This document shows, piece by piece, positions 1 through 10,855 of a DNA stretch of 64,000 nucleotides. A program made the position numbers and the translations under genes. How positions within the stretch are numbered: the first letter of the stretch is position 1; each line of letters starts with the position of its first letter. The stretch is from NCBI RefSeq assembly GCF_918797505.1, contig NC_092795.1, forward strand, positions 16,231,131-16,295,130. The letters are read 5' to 3'. Under the pieces are notes generated by a model. It saw nothing but the letters and a program-made list of their open reading frames with translations, was not told where the DNA came from and searched no databases. The stretch is from Bemisia tabaci. Its lineage: Eukaryota > Arthropoda > Insecta > Hemiptera > Aleyrodidae.

Positions 1-639
1 GCGGGAAATAATGGTATTTCTAGCTCCTAAAATTAATTTGTGCACTGCGGGCGTGGAGTGTTTAAAAGACCGCGTCCCTGATACCGGAAACACTTCATTA
101 CGTATGGGATACCCTCTATCGTGACCTCGTTGGTCAAACACATAATTCCCATTATAATCAGCCACCTGCACTCCCGAGTGGGGGGTGACTGAATTGAACA
201 GTTCGCTGTTTGCACAGAAATGAAGTTTTGAGGAAACCTACTTTTTGGTCGGAGCGGAGAATGATATTGGCACATTGAAACAATATCTTCCGTTCCTCTT
301 AAAATTATGCCTATCCGTAGATCTCTGACAAATCCTCAAGATGATTGAGGATCGATGAAATTTAAGGTTAACTTTACAAACGAATGACATATTAATTTAT
401 TTTTGTGAGGCAAGAGAGCAATTTGTCTGCTTACTTTCGTGGTTGTGAATATTCTACTAATAATAAAAAAATCAATAATTGAAAATTAACAGAAAAAGTT
501 CCTATGGTTACAAGACAGGAGTATGTACTGATCCTCGTGGCATTCGAAGAGTATTCATATTGTAAGTTTTGATGGGACAGGTTAGCATTTTGGAGTTCTA
601 TTTCACCCGAAATAGAAGGCAAATAAGTTTGCTACCCTT
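1..639. other. No supported feature
   Basis: AT-rich sequence with only short open frames on both strands. I see no conserved protein motif, clear splice structure or transposon end. Confidence 0.5.
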
Positions 640-870
640 AATCAGTGGAGGCATCGATGAAGGCCTGATTGCTTTTCAAATTACTGAGCTGTACTGCACG
701 CGTGATACAACTATTTTAACTTCCAAGCGGCTAAAATTGCATAACCACCGAATTGAAGGCTATATCAGTTTCCCGTGTGCTGCCCAAATTGTGGTTGCGT
801 TATCTTATTCACTAATTAAGAGCATGCGCCTTTTTGAAGATTTGAGTGAAGAAAGTACTTGTAAGCAAGT
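640..870 (-). pseudogene. Decayed copy of repeat family L
   Basis: Plus-strand bases near 705-775 (ACAACTATTTTAACTTCC, then AACCACCGAATTGAAGGC) match the segment at 27.7-27.9 kb and the tandem arrays at 37.4 and 43.8 kb. Read on the minus strand in the frame of the 27.7 kb copy, it gives a short stretch like AFNSVVMQF and then stops. A one-base shift recovers SRLEVKIVV, so a frameshift is likely. The family is not one I recognise. The homology is seen in the sequence; that it once coded for protein is inference. Confidence 0.4.
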
Positions 871-1517
871 AAGTCAGTACTGAGAGTACGTACTGTGGAT
901 GTGGAAACTCTTGGGAACTAGAAAAATTGCGGCGACTCTAGATGGCAGGGGGTCGTTGCCAACCTTGCCACGCAGAGGCAAGATTTGAAGATTTGAAGAA
1001 AAGATTCTTCAATTGGAATGCATAAAATTGCTTTCAAAACTGAGTTAGGACGTCTGCAACTACGCAATTTGCGTAAGTTTACGGTGCCGGTGCGGCAAGC
1101 AAATGACACGTAAGAGGAAGAGGGCTGAACCAGAGACAATGTATTATAGAGCCTCCGCCACTGTACTGCATACGGAGCAATGTACTAAATTGCGGCAGAT
1201 GCTAAGTTCGAAAGTCAACGCTAATTTTCGCTTAGTGACGATTGATGACCAACACTGTGAGCATATAATGATGATGACCGATGAATGTCGGGGCAAGGAC
1301 TTCTTTGGACGAGTTTTTGCAAATAATTTCAGGTTCGCTGAGCCAAGTGCTCAACATTTTGGTCAATAGTTACCATTCGACGAATCTAGAAATAATCGTT
1401 CACCTCCGAACGTATATTCTTCACAACAGAGAAGATAGCAGCACGATGCGGTGTCTCCAGAATATATTGTCCTATAGGGCTGAGCCATGGAGCCTCGAGT
1501 TGTAGTCATCTACACTT
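871..1517. other. No supported feature
   Basis: Contains an 88-codon plus-strand open frame (1103-1369) with a basic N-terminus and no recognisable domain. Nothing else stands out. Confidence 0.45.
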
Positions 1518-1525
1518 CTAAGGGA

Positions 1526-2323
1526 CAGGGCCGGATTAAGGGGGTGGCCACATGAGCCGTGGCCTATGGCGGCAAATTTTGCAATTTTTTTAAATGTTGG
1601 TATAAAAAAATCGGATTCAGAAAAAAATTATCCATGAGAAAAGGGGACAAAATCTCTCTTTCCTGAGAGTATATTAGTTTCTAATTTTGTCGTTTTTCGG
1701 TGATACAAGAAATAGCATCTTTAATTAGTAGAGTGAAGATAGGAACTAAACACGCAATTTGGCCTGGAGCTCAACGCAGAGAGGAATGATGACGAGGACT
1801 TGAGATGAAAAAGACAAGCCCTCGGCGCGGTGATAGGCATGTAACACATATTAGCCCCTACAAGACTGGATGAATACTTTACCCATTGCGCCAAACACAG
1901 TGCGGTCAAGAGCGGTTGGCGTGAAACGTACAGCGCTTACAAGACTGCAGGAATACTTCACGCATTGCGCCAATCACAGTGTGATCAGCGTGGCGCAGCG
2001 GCGGAAGTTAAAATTATTAAACCAAATTTATGTTTGTTCTTTCATAATTTTTTGGTTCATTTCTTATAAATGGAGGACCTTGTCCACATAAAGATAGGTT
2101 TACGGAACTTAACTTTCACGTCAAGTTCCGTGAAATTTTGCTAGTCGTGTTGACAGGGCTTTCGCAAAAAATGTATCCAACACGAGTAGGTAAACGTGTC
2201 TTATGCACCCCTCTCCCTCCGGCAGGTTCACATGATGGTTTTTATTGATGTTTCAAAACGAATGAGAAGGGGGCGGCAAAATACAGGCGGCCCATGGGTG
2301 GCAAGTAGGTAAATCCGGCCCTG
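1526..2323 (+). mobile_element. Family D copy 1, hAT-like non-autonomous transposon
   Basis: Starts CAGGGCCGGATTAAG and ends AAATCCGGCCCTG, so the termini are inverted. It is flanked by an exact 8-bp duplication CTAAGGGA (1518-1525 and 2324-2331). CAGGG-type ends with 8-bp TSDs are typical of the hAT superfamily. No transposase is present. The interior holds two copies of a ~79 bp subrepeat (around 1861 and 1940, each with CAAGACTG followed by a CGCATTGCG-like block). Orientation is defined here: plus means the GGCCACATG-bearing end is on the left. Confidence 0.9.
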
Positions 2324-2331
2324 CTAAGGGA

Positions 2332-2520
2332 CTGTCCTTAAATTGCGTAACGCACTTTTTCGGCATTTTTTATCCTTCCTCCTCTCCCCCCATGTGACGT
2401 TTTTGTGACGTAGGTCCCTGTCCCTTAAACCCGTAAAAACAAAATGGCGTAACGCTCCTCTTGACACTCCCCCCCCCCCCCCCCCAAGAGCATTACGTTG
2501 GGACGTAAAGGTGCTCTACG
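2332..2520. repeat. GTAACGC/poly-C repeat fragment
   Basis: Contains TTGCGTAACGCAC and GGCGTAACGCTC followed by a 17-bp C run (2469-2485) and GCATTACGTTG. A similar arrangement in reverse lies at 43355-43440. Probably a decayed interspersed repeat; the class is unknown. Confidence 0.4.
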
Positions 2521-2539
2521 GTAAAAATGGGACTTGGCG

Positions 2540-2950
2540 TATCAGATACCTTGCGTTGAGTGAGCGGTCAGTTGTGCGACCACACGGACGGCACCTACCG
2601 ATTGCATCAGATCCGGACGATCAACCCGATCCGAAACAAAAATCCGCTTCCTCTCGCTCGGTCCCGTCCCGTCGGGTCGGTCGGAGGAACACATAATTCC
2701 GATCGTAACAGAAACCGACACCTGAAGATCGTCTCGTGGTTCATACGGGTCGGCGATGGCGGAGCGGGCGGAGTGGCCCAGTTGCGACGGGGAAGATATG
2801 GCAACCCTCGGGCTAACGGTCAAGTGCGGCTCGACGGACTCCCGGCTCCGCAGCGGCTAATGGGCACCGCGGCGAGCTTCGGGCGACGACACTGCCGCAC
2901 CGCACCGCGCCGCGAAATGAGCATACCGCCGCACCGCGCCGCACACTAGA
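2540..2950. other. GC- and CpG-rich island
   Basis: Sharp GC-rich block with many CpGs between AT-rich flanks. Open frames occur on both strands (up to 129 codons), as expected for CpG-rich DNA with few stops. None has a recognisable domain. It could be a promoter or an untranslated exon. Confidence 0.4.
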
Positions 2951-3079
2951 CCACGTAAATAAGAAAAGTCGGACTAGACGTGGTAACCATAAAAACTTGT
3001 ATCTTCCATAATAAAAAATATAGAGGTTTCAAAGCGGCTCAAGACAATCTTCACTATTATAGAAGACATCATATAATTG

Positions 3080-3579
3080 AGATGTTGCATGTGTGAGGGA
3101 TTTGCGATTTGACCATTGATTCTTATGTAAAATTTCGCGAGAAACACGATGGTGCCACTGGTTTTCTCTGAAATCAACTCCCAAGCTCAAAAACAGCTCT
3201 CAAAGTGAGGCAAAAATGGAGGGGATATCCCACCCTACCCTGAGAGTCCACCTCTACATCAAAACAAACTCTCCGTGCAAAGATAGGGAGCAAATACATT
3301 GGCAGCGTTGCCACTTTATTTGGGGACTCCAAAACTGAAAACACGGCATCACTGCTAATGTATTTGCTCCCTATCTTTGCATGGAGAGTTCGTCTTGATG
3401 TAGAGGTGGACTTTCAGGATAGCGTAGGATATCCCCTCCATTTTGGCCTCAACTTGGGATCTTTTTTTGAGCTTGGGAGTTAATTTCAGAGAATGACAAT
3501 GACACCATCGTGTTTCTCGCGAACTTTTACAGAGGAATCAGTAGTCAAATCGCAAATTCCTAACACATGCAAAATCTCC
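3080..3579. repeat. Long foldback (inverted repeat) element, ~500 bp
   Basis: Left arm about 3080-3303 and right arm about 3356-3579 are reverse complements with scattered mismatches, around a ~50 bp loop. Matching blocks include GGGAGCAAATACATT against AATGTATTTGCTCCC, GGAGGGGATATCC against GGATATCCCCTCC, and CGCGAGAAACACGATGGTG against its complement. No clear TSD. Likely a foldback-type MITE; a transcript would form a long hairpin. Confidence 0.8.
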
Positions 3580-4419
3580 ATTTATTCACGTTGTGATGAA
3601 ATGAACATAAAAATGTGTAATTTTATTCAAAAAGTTCTTGTCCGACTTCTTCCACTGAATCGTTCCGGTGTGCGCCGCCCCGGCTCGGCCGTTGGTCGTC
3701 TTCCGCCGCATCTGCCACCGCTGGCATCCACCTCTCAATGCCTCTCTGAGCCCGCTCCGCGACCCGCCGCGACAGAATGGACCATTAGATGGTGTAAGAC
3801 TTAAACAATCATGATATCAGACCATCTCGGGAAAATGGACTTGAGTCCATAAAATTACCCAAGGAATTCGTTAGAACCACACTCTCGGGGATTTACATGT
3901 TTATGAACACAAACCGTGTGTTTGTGTGGAGCAAGTTGCCTGGGAATGCAGCGAGTCGCATTTTGGAAAATAATGAGTTGAGGGTAGTATTGATACCCAG
4001 TGCCTATGGTTTTTCCCTTGAAATTCAAAGACCCGATTTTCCGACTCAACTATAATATAGACAGAAATTGCTCTTATCAGCATTTTCCCTGAAAAGAAAC
4101 ATACATTTTCTCATCGAAATTTCATGCAAAATAACTTTAATTGAACATTTTTAAAATCAATGCATGATTTGGGACTCTTTTTTTTTAAATCGGCCGATTC
4201 AAATTTTTCGCTCTCAATATTGTAACTCAAAGTAAACATCAAAATTCTGTGAAATCAGTACGCCCGTATACTTTCATCGACTAATTTGTGTATTTACTGT
4301 TTACTCACATGCTGAATTTTCAAAAATTGTAATTTTAATTTTTGTTTGTGGAACTTCCTGAGACTCTCACTGGCCTATGAAGTTCCCTGGAAGAAAAAAG
4401 GAATTTCTATTCATAATAA
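3580..4419. other. No gene seen; small GC-rich patch
   Basis: A GC-rich patch at about 3660-3780 sits in AT-rich DNA. No coding or repeat signature elsewhere. Confidence 0.4.
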
Positions 4420-4760
4420 GCACATGCGTATTTCGGTTGAGGTAACCGAACATTTTCGGTAATAGAAACCGAATTTCAGTTAGGTAGTTGAACCATGGCT
4501 CGATTTCGGTGGCTTAAAACTTTGGTCACCTGAACATAAAAATGTTCGTACGCCTGCTGGGTATGGTCTGAATTTTTTCCCGTGTTGTCCTAATTGGCAC
4601 CCCTAATGCTTCTTTGTGAATGGGGTTAGGGACTCCCATCAAACTGCGGCTTGACAAACATAGTTGAAAATTTCCGTGTTCGAGTCATTTCGAGTTATTT
4701 TTTTTCGGTCAGATAAACCGAAACGACTCAGTTGATTGACCAAATTTTTGGTAAGATCGA
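4420..4760. repeat. Cluster of short inverted TTCGGT/ACCGAA motifs
   Basis: Repeated pairs such as TTTCGGTTGAGGTAACCGAA, TTTTCGGTAATAGAAACCGAA and TTTTCGGTCAGATAAACCGAA form short hairpins. Boundaries and class are not clear. Probably a decayed foldback element. Confidence 0.35.
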
Positions 4761-4820
4761 CAGAAACCGTAGGTTACTCTGTGAAATCTGGTGACGAAGA
4801 AAGTGTCCTGCTGAACTAAA

Positions 4821-5077
4821 CTGCCGTGCCAAGGGAAAACGCCGTAGGTATGAACCCTCAGGCGCTGCCAAATTTCCGTTGATAAAATGCGAATTTCCTG
4901 GTAAATTTATGAATATTTTCCTCCCGATTTTTCAGATAATTTAGTTCGCAATTTTACCTAAAGATTCTAAAAATTTAAGGAAAAAATATTGATATCTTTC
5001 CTAAAAAATAAACATTTTATCGAGGGAAATTTGGCAGCTCTCGAATGTTCATACGGCGTTTTTCCTTAGCACGGCAG
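4821..5077 (+). mobile_element. Family A copy 1, foldback MITE (~250 bp)
   Basis: Ends CTGCCGTGCCAAGGG and CTTAGCACGGCAG are inverted repeats that continue through GCCGTA...TGCCAAATTTCC for ~50 bp. Flanks are TAAA (4817-4820) and TATA (5078-5081), a 4-bp TSD with one mismatch. In this family one end carries CTTCAGGCGTTGCC and the other CATTCGAGAGTTGCC. I call plus the orientation with the GGCG-type end on the left. No coding capacity. Confidence 0.85.
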
Positions 5078-5820
5078 TATAGTACTATTGTTTCTCTCGA
5101 CGTCACTCACATGCAGGTGGCGACTTGGGACTGGCTGGCGCATTGGACTGTCACCAATGTGAACCAGGTGTGATCCTGGCGACTCGCATCTGATTTTCAA
5201 CGAGGTTGCACATTTTCAACTCAAATATGGGGTCAATGTAACCCAAAGAAAAACTAATCAAATAATATCAACCGCATCTTCAAGTACTTTAAGCTTTGCG
5301 ATTTGCATCCTATCCTATACCTACACAATATATTGTCGGTCGGTTAATTTTTTCACTGTGTATCAGCAATAAAAAGTAATCCAGATTTTGCATACTCGTC
5401 GTCTCTGTGCTGGTATGTCTAGAGGCGGCTGGAGAGTGCACCACCCTCGGTCTCATTGTGATCCGCGTCGCAGTCGTCGTAGTCGTAGGTCGGCTGGCCG
5501 CGTCACTGCATTTCGCGCGTGCCGCGGAGGGACTTGAACCGTTTCGAGTTTCTCTCTCGCGTCGGACTCGGGGCAAAAATTCGCCCGACCAACGGGGACC
5601 TGCACTAGCGATGCCAGGATCGCCGCCGTGGCCGTCGCCGAGCAGACATGCACCGTCGGCGGATGCGCATTGCGCGGGGTCCCGCTCCCGGGGCCGTAAA
5701 TCCGCCGACGTCACCGTCACCGCCGCGGAATATCCCACGGGCGTCAGCAGTCGCGACCAGGCCGGCCCCGATTCAATGCGCTTTCCGAGTCGCCGGGAAT
5801 TTTCGCGCGTGCCATTCCGA
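5078..5820. other. Unassigned; GC-rich island at 5400-5820
   Basis: The right half is CpG-rich, with open frames on both strands (172 codons minus, 145 codons plus) that overlap each other and show no domain. These are probably stop-poor GC-rich DNA. It may be a promoter or an untranslated exon. Confidence 0.35.
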
Positions 5821-6250
5821 CGACGCAAAGCTCCAGGGTGCTGACCCCGGCCAGCCTCGCCCCAAGATCCAGTTCATGATCACGTTTGTGCTCGTCTCCC
5901 GGCTGATTATTGGAAGTAATAGACAAAGCTATAGACAAAGAAGAAATTTACGGACAATTACTGAACGACGCGACGCTCCAGAGTGCTGACCCCGGGAGCC
6001 TCGCCCGACGATCCAGTTCATGATCAACATTTGTGCTCGTCTGTTGGTTCATTATTGGAAATAATAGACAAAGCTATAGACAAAGAAGAAATTTACTAAA
6101 AATTACTGGACGACGCGACGCTCCAGGGTGCTGACCCCGGGAGCCTCGCCCGACGATCCATTTCATGATCAACATTTGAGCTCGGCTACAGACTGATTAT
6201 TGAAACTAATAGACAAAGCAATGGACAAAGAAGAAATTTGGAGTATGGAA
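5821..6250. repeat. Family H tandem array, three ~145 bp units
   Basis: Units begin at 5821, 5965 and 6111, each with CGACGC, then CTCCAG-GTGCTGACCCC, then GATCCA-TTCATGATCA, and end with TAGACAAAG...GACAAAGAAGAAATTT. The period is 144-146 bp. The third unit runs into the inverted repeat below. Confidence 0.85.
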
Positions 6251-6448
6251 CGGTCCTATTGGTTGAAATGGGTGGTTCCTTTAAACTAATGGACTTAAAA
6301 TGACGGACTTACCGTAGGGTCTCTCGTAAGTTGCCGCTAGCTACCTACCTCCTTATTTATTGCAACCACCCATTTCCATACCAATAGGATCCCTCCATGC
6401 CCTTTTTGTCTTCTTTGTCTATAGCTTTGTCTATCAATTTCAATAATC
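6195..6448. repeat. Family H inverted repeat
   Basis: Left arm from GATTATTGAAACTAATAG and right arm ending CTATCAATTTCAATAATC are reverse complements. Both include GACAAAGAAG/CTTCTTTGTC and CCTATTGG/CCAATAGG, with a spacer of about 70-80 bp. The terminal half of the H tandem unit therefore forms the stem of a MITE-like element. Confidence 0.75.
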
Positions 6449-6683
6449 GGCCCGCTATTCTATCACGTTCCGGCAACGACAAGCCAGAAGTTTATCTTAA
6501 AGAGTGGGAGGGGTCAACGGTCAAAAATTATCCATCAGAGAAGGGGTGTCCATAGATGAAAAACTACTCTCAAACACAAAAACTGAAGTTTTTTAGGGGG
6601 AAAAGGTGAGTAGGGCCTCAAAATTTGTTGGCACGGAAAGAAGGTATTATGGGTTATTATCTAAAATTGTGGTGCCACCCCAA

Positions 6684-7834
6684 ATTATTTGGATGATATG
6701 GACATTTTCAATTAAATGCGGTAGTGCCGAACAGGGTCGGATTTAGAGGGTGGCCACATGGGCCGCGGCCCATGGCGGAAAATTTTGCAATTTTTTTAAA
6801 TGTAGGTATAAAAAAATATCGGATTCAGAAAAAAAAAAAAAAAATTACGAACGAGAAAAGGCGACAAAATATCTACTTCGTCTGAGTATAGTAATTTCTA
6901 ATTTTGTCGTTTTTGTCAAGCACATATCTACTTTCTTGGGGGTGCCCACTGAGTCAGGGGAGGCCTATTCGGCCCTAATTTACCTAACTTTGTATAAATT
7001 CAATGTAGAAAATTTTTAGTCAAAACTGCAATACCATAAAAAAAGTAAAAGTAAACACGGCTATCATATTAACCATTTTCAATTAATTTTTTCTCAGTGT
7101 GAGCGAATAAAGAATCTTTAAAAGCAGCAATTTCACGGTTGAGTAAAGAGAGGATGAGACAGCACCCGAGTATGAGTAACACGCATTTAGCTGGAACGTC
7201 GCGGCGCAGAGAGCAATGATGACGAGGACTTGAGATGAAAAGGAGAAGCCCTCGACGCGGCGGCGGTCGGCGGCGTGTAACACATATTAGCGCCTACAAG
7301 ACTGCATAAATACTTCACGCCTTGCGTCAAACACGGTGTGGTCAGCAACGGTCGGTGTAAAACGCATAGCGCCTACAAGACTGTTGGAATGCTTCATGCA
7401 TTGCGCCAAACACAGTGCGGTCGCTTTGTTCTTTCATACTTATTTCGTTCATGTCTTACAAATGGAAGGCCTTGTCCACACAGCGATAGGTTTGCGGAAC
7501 TTAACTTTCGCGCAAAGTTCCGTGAACTTTTGCTAGTAATAATGATACGGCTTGCAAAAAATGTGTCTAACACGAGTAAACGCGTCTTATACACTCCTCC
7601 CCGCTGCACGTTCACTTGATGGTTTTCATTGATGTTTCAAAACGAATGAGAATAAGGGGACGGCAAAATACAGGCGGCCCATAGGCGGCAAGTAGGTGTA
7701 TCCGCCCTGGTGCCGAAACTTAAATTGGGGTAGTATCGCAACATTTGGGTTAGTAACCTAATTTTTTAGGACACTACCGCAGTTAACTGGGGTACTACCA
7801 CAATTGATTGAAAATGTCCGTTTCATCCAAAAAC
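6684..7834. mobile_element. Element P, palindromic MITE split by a D insertion
   Basis: Left arm (TTTGGATGATATGGACATTT, then CAATTAAATGCGGTAGT) and right arm (ACTACCACAATTGATTG, then AAAATGTCC and TTTCATCCAAA) are inverted repeats. With the 978-bp D2 element and one TSD copy removed, P is about 165 bp. Its outer ends are approximate. Confidence 0.7.
6732..7709 (+). mobile_element. Family D copy 2, hAT-like non-autonomous transposon
   Basis: Ends CAGGGTCGGATTTAG and TATCCGCCCTG, flanked by exact 8-bp TSD GTGCCGAA (6724-6731 and 7710-7717). It is the longest D copy (978 bp), with the same subrepeats (CGCCTACAAGACTG units near 7290 and 7370). No transposase. It is inserted inside element P. Confidence 0.9.
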
Positions 7835-8246
7835 CTCGTGCTTTTCTCAAGGACAAGGAATCCATACGGCGCTCTTTTGGGAAACTTTTAGGACCCCTCG
7901 TAAGTCCCTCTCCAGCGAATCTGAATCGGTTTCAGTGACCAAATAAATATATTTTATAGAACTTACGCTAACAGCAAGATCGGAAACTCCCCTTTGTCAA
8001 TGAAACCTTTCAATGAGTTTGATCGATTTTCTAAAAAAAAATTAAGGGCAAAAGTCACATTTCATGCAGTATTCATGACTAAAGTATGAGTAGAACTGTG
8101 CTAAGAGGTGGGACGTTACGGTTCGTTTTTCATACTTTGAAGGTGGAATTTTTATAGTAATTCTGACGTCATATTGTACCCTTTCACTCTACACTACCTC
8201 CATCACCTCTTCTTTGTCCTTTGTATGCTCTCGTAATGGACGTAAT
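7835..8246. other. No supported feature
   Basis: Unique-looking AT-rich sequence without coding or repeat signatures that I can see. Confidence 0.4.
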
Positions 8247-8324
8247 TGGACGTATTTATGGTAAAAGGAAGTATGTGTATGGGTTTTGAGTGCAACATAG
8301 TTCCTTCCAGTATAAATACGTCCA
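8247..8324. mobile_element. Family G copy 1, 78 bp foldback
   Basis: TGGACGTATTTATGGTAAAA at the left is inverted at the right (CAGTATAAATACGTCCA), with GGAA-TATGTG-like inner arms. Same termini as copies at 12197, 22100 and 22886. Confidence 0.7.
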
Positions 8325-9198
8325 ACTGGTGTCCCCACCGGACCGCCCCTTCTGGGAAGATTCGTCGAATTGATGTCCGTGGAAGTCACGAGTATGGATT
8401 AAAATTCTATACTTTATTTACGTTCGCGCGATCGTGTTACAGTAGCAAAGTTTCCCGAGAAAGGATATTTCAATCGGAGATTTTTCGGAGAAGTCCCTCT
8501 TTTGATTCCCCGTCCAGGGTTCGTAGTAAGCTCTGTCGATTTTGCGAATCAGGAAAGGTATTTTTTTTGCGCTGATCATAAAAACGTGTTTTTATAGTTC
8601 AATACTGTATATTAATGATAAAATAATAGGATCTTTTTAACTCGAAGTTTTTGTCTCTTAATTCTCGCGAATTTATCGTTTTTTCAAAAACACGGCGGTA
8701 GACGTCATCCTTAACCACCCCGCAGACCACGGTTTCCTCCACTCTAATATCATCAGTGTGAAATTTTAATCGAGTTTTGCAGCACTCATCAGCGCTTTTT
8801 AACGAGGATTTCGAAGTACATTTCGTTTTTGTTCACCAGCTCCATTCTGTGAGAGCAGTCAAGTAAACCAAGGCGCCCTCATTTCTTTACTTATGCAACA
8901 TAGACATCCGTGAGGTAGGAATAGTTGTAGATACAGGCAACTGAAAATCATTGAAACTGTAGTTTCATCATTTGGAACACCATAAATCCACGTAATGTCG
9001 AGACTTATTTTGCCGGTTCAAATAAGTTTAAAGTTTTTCAGTGCATTACTTTGAACGAACAACAAAAAATCCTTTGGACGTTTCGAATTGGCAACAAAAT
9101 AATAAGTATAAACCATTAAAGCTCAGGCAAAACTAACCTCCCATTCAAAGTCGCCACCATTTCCGCGGGTCCTAAGGAAGCTCCATGGAATTGATGTC
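8325..9198. other. No supported feature
   Basis: AT-rich DNA. A 109-codon open frame begins upstream inside the G1 repeat and runs into this stretch without a recognisable domain. Confidence 0.4.
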
Positions 9199-9230
9199 CA
9201 TACTGCCGTGCTAAGGAAGAACGCCGTAAG

Positions 9231-9394
9231 CAGTGGCGTGGCGTGAATTGCGATGTATCGATTGTTCTGACATTTAAACCTATGGAAAAGGATCGATAAA
9301 CAGGGCGTTCGCAGAGAACACCTTAATAATCGATTCTTTATCATAGCTTCAAATGGGGAAATATCGATACATCGCAATTCACGCCACGCCACTG
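9231..9394. mobile_element. Family B copy 1, hAT-like MITE nested in A2
   Basis: 164 bp with inverted ends CAGTGGCGTGGCGTGAATTG and CAATTCACGCCACGCCACTG, extending to a CGATGTATCGAT-like inner part. Exact 8-bp TSD GCCGTAAG (9223-9230 and 9395-9402), lying in the family A arm. CAGTG termini and 8-bp TSDs fit hAT. Confidence 0.92.
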
Positions 9395-9578
9395 GCCGTA
9401 AGAGCTGTCAGGCGTTGTCAAATTTTCTTCTACAAATCACGCATTTCCAGGAAAATTTGTAAATGTTTCTCCTTCGATTTTTCAGAGAGTTTCGTTCGTA
9501 GTTTAATCTTGAAAAGATGAAAATTTAAAGGAAAAATATTCATAACTTTCTTCAAAAATAAACATTTTCTGGAGGAAA

Positions 9579-9814
9579 CACTGGGAAAAAAAGTCGCTTG
9601 AATTAGAGTCCGGACTCTTAATAACATTGATATAAAAAAATACTCTTGATTCAATCCGATTTTTTTTTTTTTTTGAATCGAAGAGCCGAGCCTCTTGATT
9701 TGGGCGAATTTCCTTTCGATTCAAGAAAAAAGTCCCATTAGATCAAGAGTATTTTTTCCTGTCAATGTTTTTAAGAGTCTGGATTCTAGATCCAAGCGAC
9801 TCTTTTTTCCAGTG
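9579..9814. mobile_element. Family F copy 1, nested in A2
   Basis: 236 bp with ends CACTGGGAAAAAAAG and CTTTTTTCCAGTG-like inverted termini, and a long imperfect palindrome (GAGTCCGGACTCTTAA; AATACTCTTGATT; AATCAAGAGTATT). Flanked by AA on both sides (9577-9578, 9815-9816). Removing it rebuilds the normal family A arm (GGAAATTT-like), which fixes the insertion point. Confidence 0.85.
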
Positions 9815-9889
9815 AATTTTTCAACGCCTGATGGCTCATACGGTGTTTTTCCTTAGCACGGCAGCATACTCTCTCTATGAAGGTGCTCT

Positions 9890-10290
9890 TCCTCCAATTT
9901 GCATGCACATACGTAGAAATTTCACTCGGCCGATGCTCGCAAACCCCGCGGATCTGCGCGGCGTTATCGCCAAGATGTCTCGCCGGCGCCGGTGCGCCGC
10001 GCTGTGCACTCGGTTTCGATTCTCCGGTAATTGAATCGGTGTGAAGCAGGCATCGGTGGTAACGAGCCGGTGTCAAGCATGGATTCGAGCGGAACAGACC
10101 GACGCGCGACGACGCAACGCAACTCGACGCTGCGCGCGGCACTGTGTGTGCCATGCGAAAGCTGACAAGAAAACAAATCAAGCATCGCAACTCATCACCG
10201 ACGCAACACCGAGCAACAATGAACGTTTAGCGGTGCCGCGGGTGGCTGCGCCGCGCCAGCCGTCCGTCCGTCAATCCGTCCGGCTGTTGT
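9890..10290. other. GC-rich stretch
   Basis: CpG-rich, with overlapping antisense open frames (134 codons minus, 106 codons plus) lacking recognisable domains. Possible promoter or untranslated exon; no direct evidence. Confidence 0.35.
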
Positions 10291-10332
10291 CGATAATTCT
10301 CGCAAAATTCGATATTTCCCGATCGACCTATG

Positions 10333-10558
10333 CACTGGAAAAAAAAACACATTGGATCTAGAGTCCAGACTCTTGAAAACATTGACGAGGAAAAATACTC
10401 TTGATTCAATCGGATTTTTGCTTGAATCAAAACGAAATCCGCTTAAATTAAGAGGCTTGGTTCTTGATTTAAGCTAGATTCTGATTGAATCAAGAGTACT
10501 TTTTCTTGTAGATGTCTTTAAGAGTCTGGACTCTATATCCAATGTGTTTTTTCCAGTG
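10333..10558. mobile_element. Family F copy 2
   Basis: 226 bp with ends CACTGGAAAAAAAAAC and GTTTTTTCCAGTG, and the same inner palindrome as F1 (GAGTCCAGACTCTT, AAATACTCTTGATTCAAT). Flanked by TG on both sides (10331-10332, 10559-10560). Confidence 0.85.
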
Positions 10559-10602
10559 TGGGCTAAGAAATTCATGAAGTACATAGAATCGTAATGCGAA
10601 TA

Positions 10603-10855
10603 CTGCCGTGCCAAGGAAGAGCGCCGTATGAACATTCGAGAGTTGCAGAAATTCTCCGGATAAAACATGTATTTTTGACGAAATGTATGCATATTTGTCC
10701 TTGAAATTTTCAGATATTTTAGACTAAGTTGCGGAAAAAATAGTCTGAAAAACTGGAAGGAAAATATTTAAAACTTCTCCAGTAAATTCGTATTTTATCA
10801 GATGAAATTTGGCAACGCCTGAAGGCTCATACGGCGTTTCTTCTTAGCATGGCAG
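10603..10855 (-). mobile_element. Family A copy 3
   Basis: 253 bp. The CATTCGAGAG-type end is on the left and the GCCTGAAGG-type end on the right. Flanks AATA (10599-10602) and AATG (10856-10859) are a 4-bp TSD with one mismatch. Confidence 0.85.

Larger units (their letters stand above)
9203..9864. mobile_element. Family A copy 2, interrupted by two nested elements
   Basis: Starts CTGCCGTGCTAAGGAAGA and ends CCTTAGCACGGCAG, with an exact 4-bp TSD CATA (9199-9202 and 9865-9868). Removing B1 plus its TSD and F1 plus its 2-bp duplication leaves 252 bp, the usual family A length. Both arms look like the GGCG-type end, so orientation is uncertain. Confidence 0.9.

Noticed and set aside
5310..5828. 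172-codon minus-strand open frame, the longest in the window
   Set aside because: It lies in CpG-rich DNA, overlaps a 145-codon frame on the other strand, and has low-complexity R/S/T-rich sequence with no domain.
8906..8935. let-7-like GTGAGGTAGGAATAGTTG
   Set aside because: It matches the seed GAGGTAG but diverges after it, and there is no complementary arm nearby to form the precursor hairpin.
9786..10190. 134-codon minus-strand open frame
   Set aside because: It starts in the GC-rich patch and runs into families A and F; composition-driven and without a domain.
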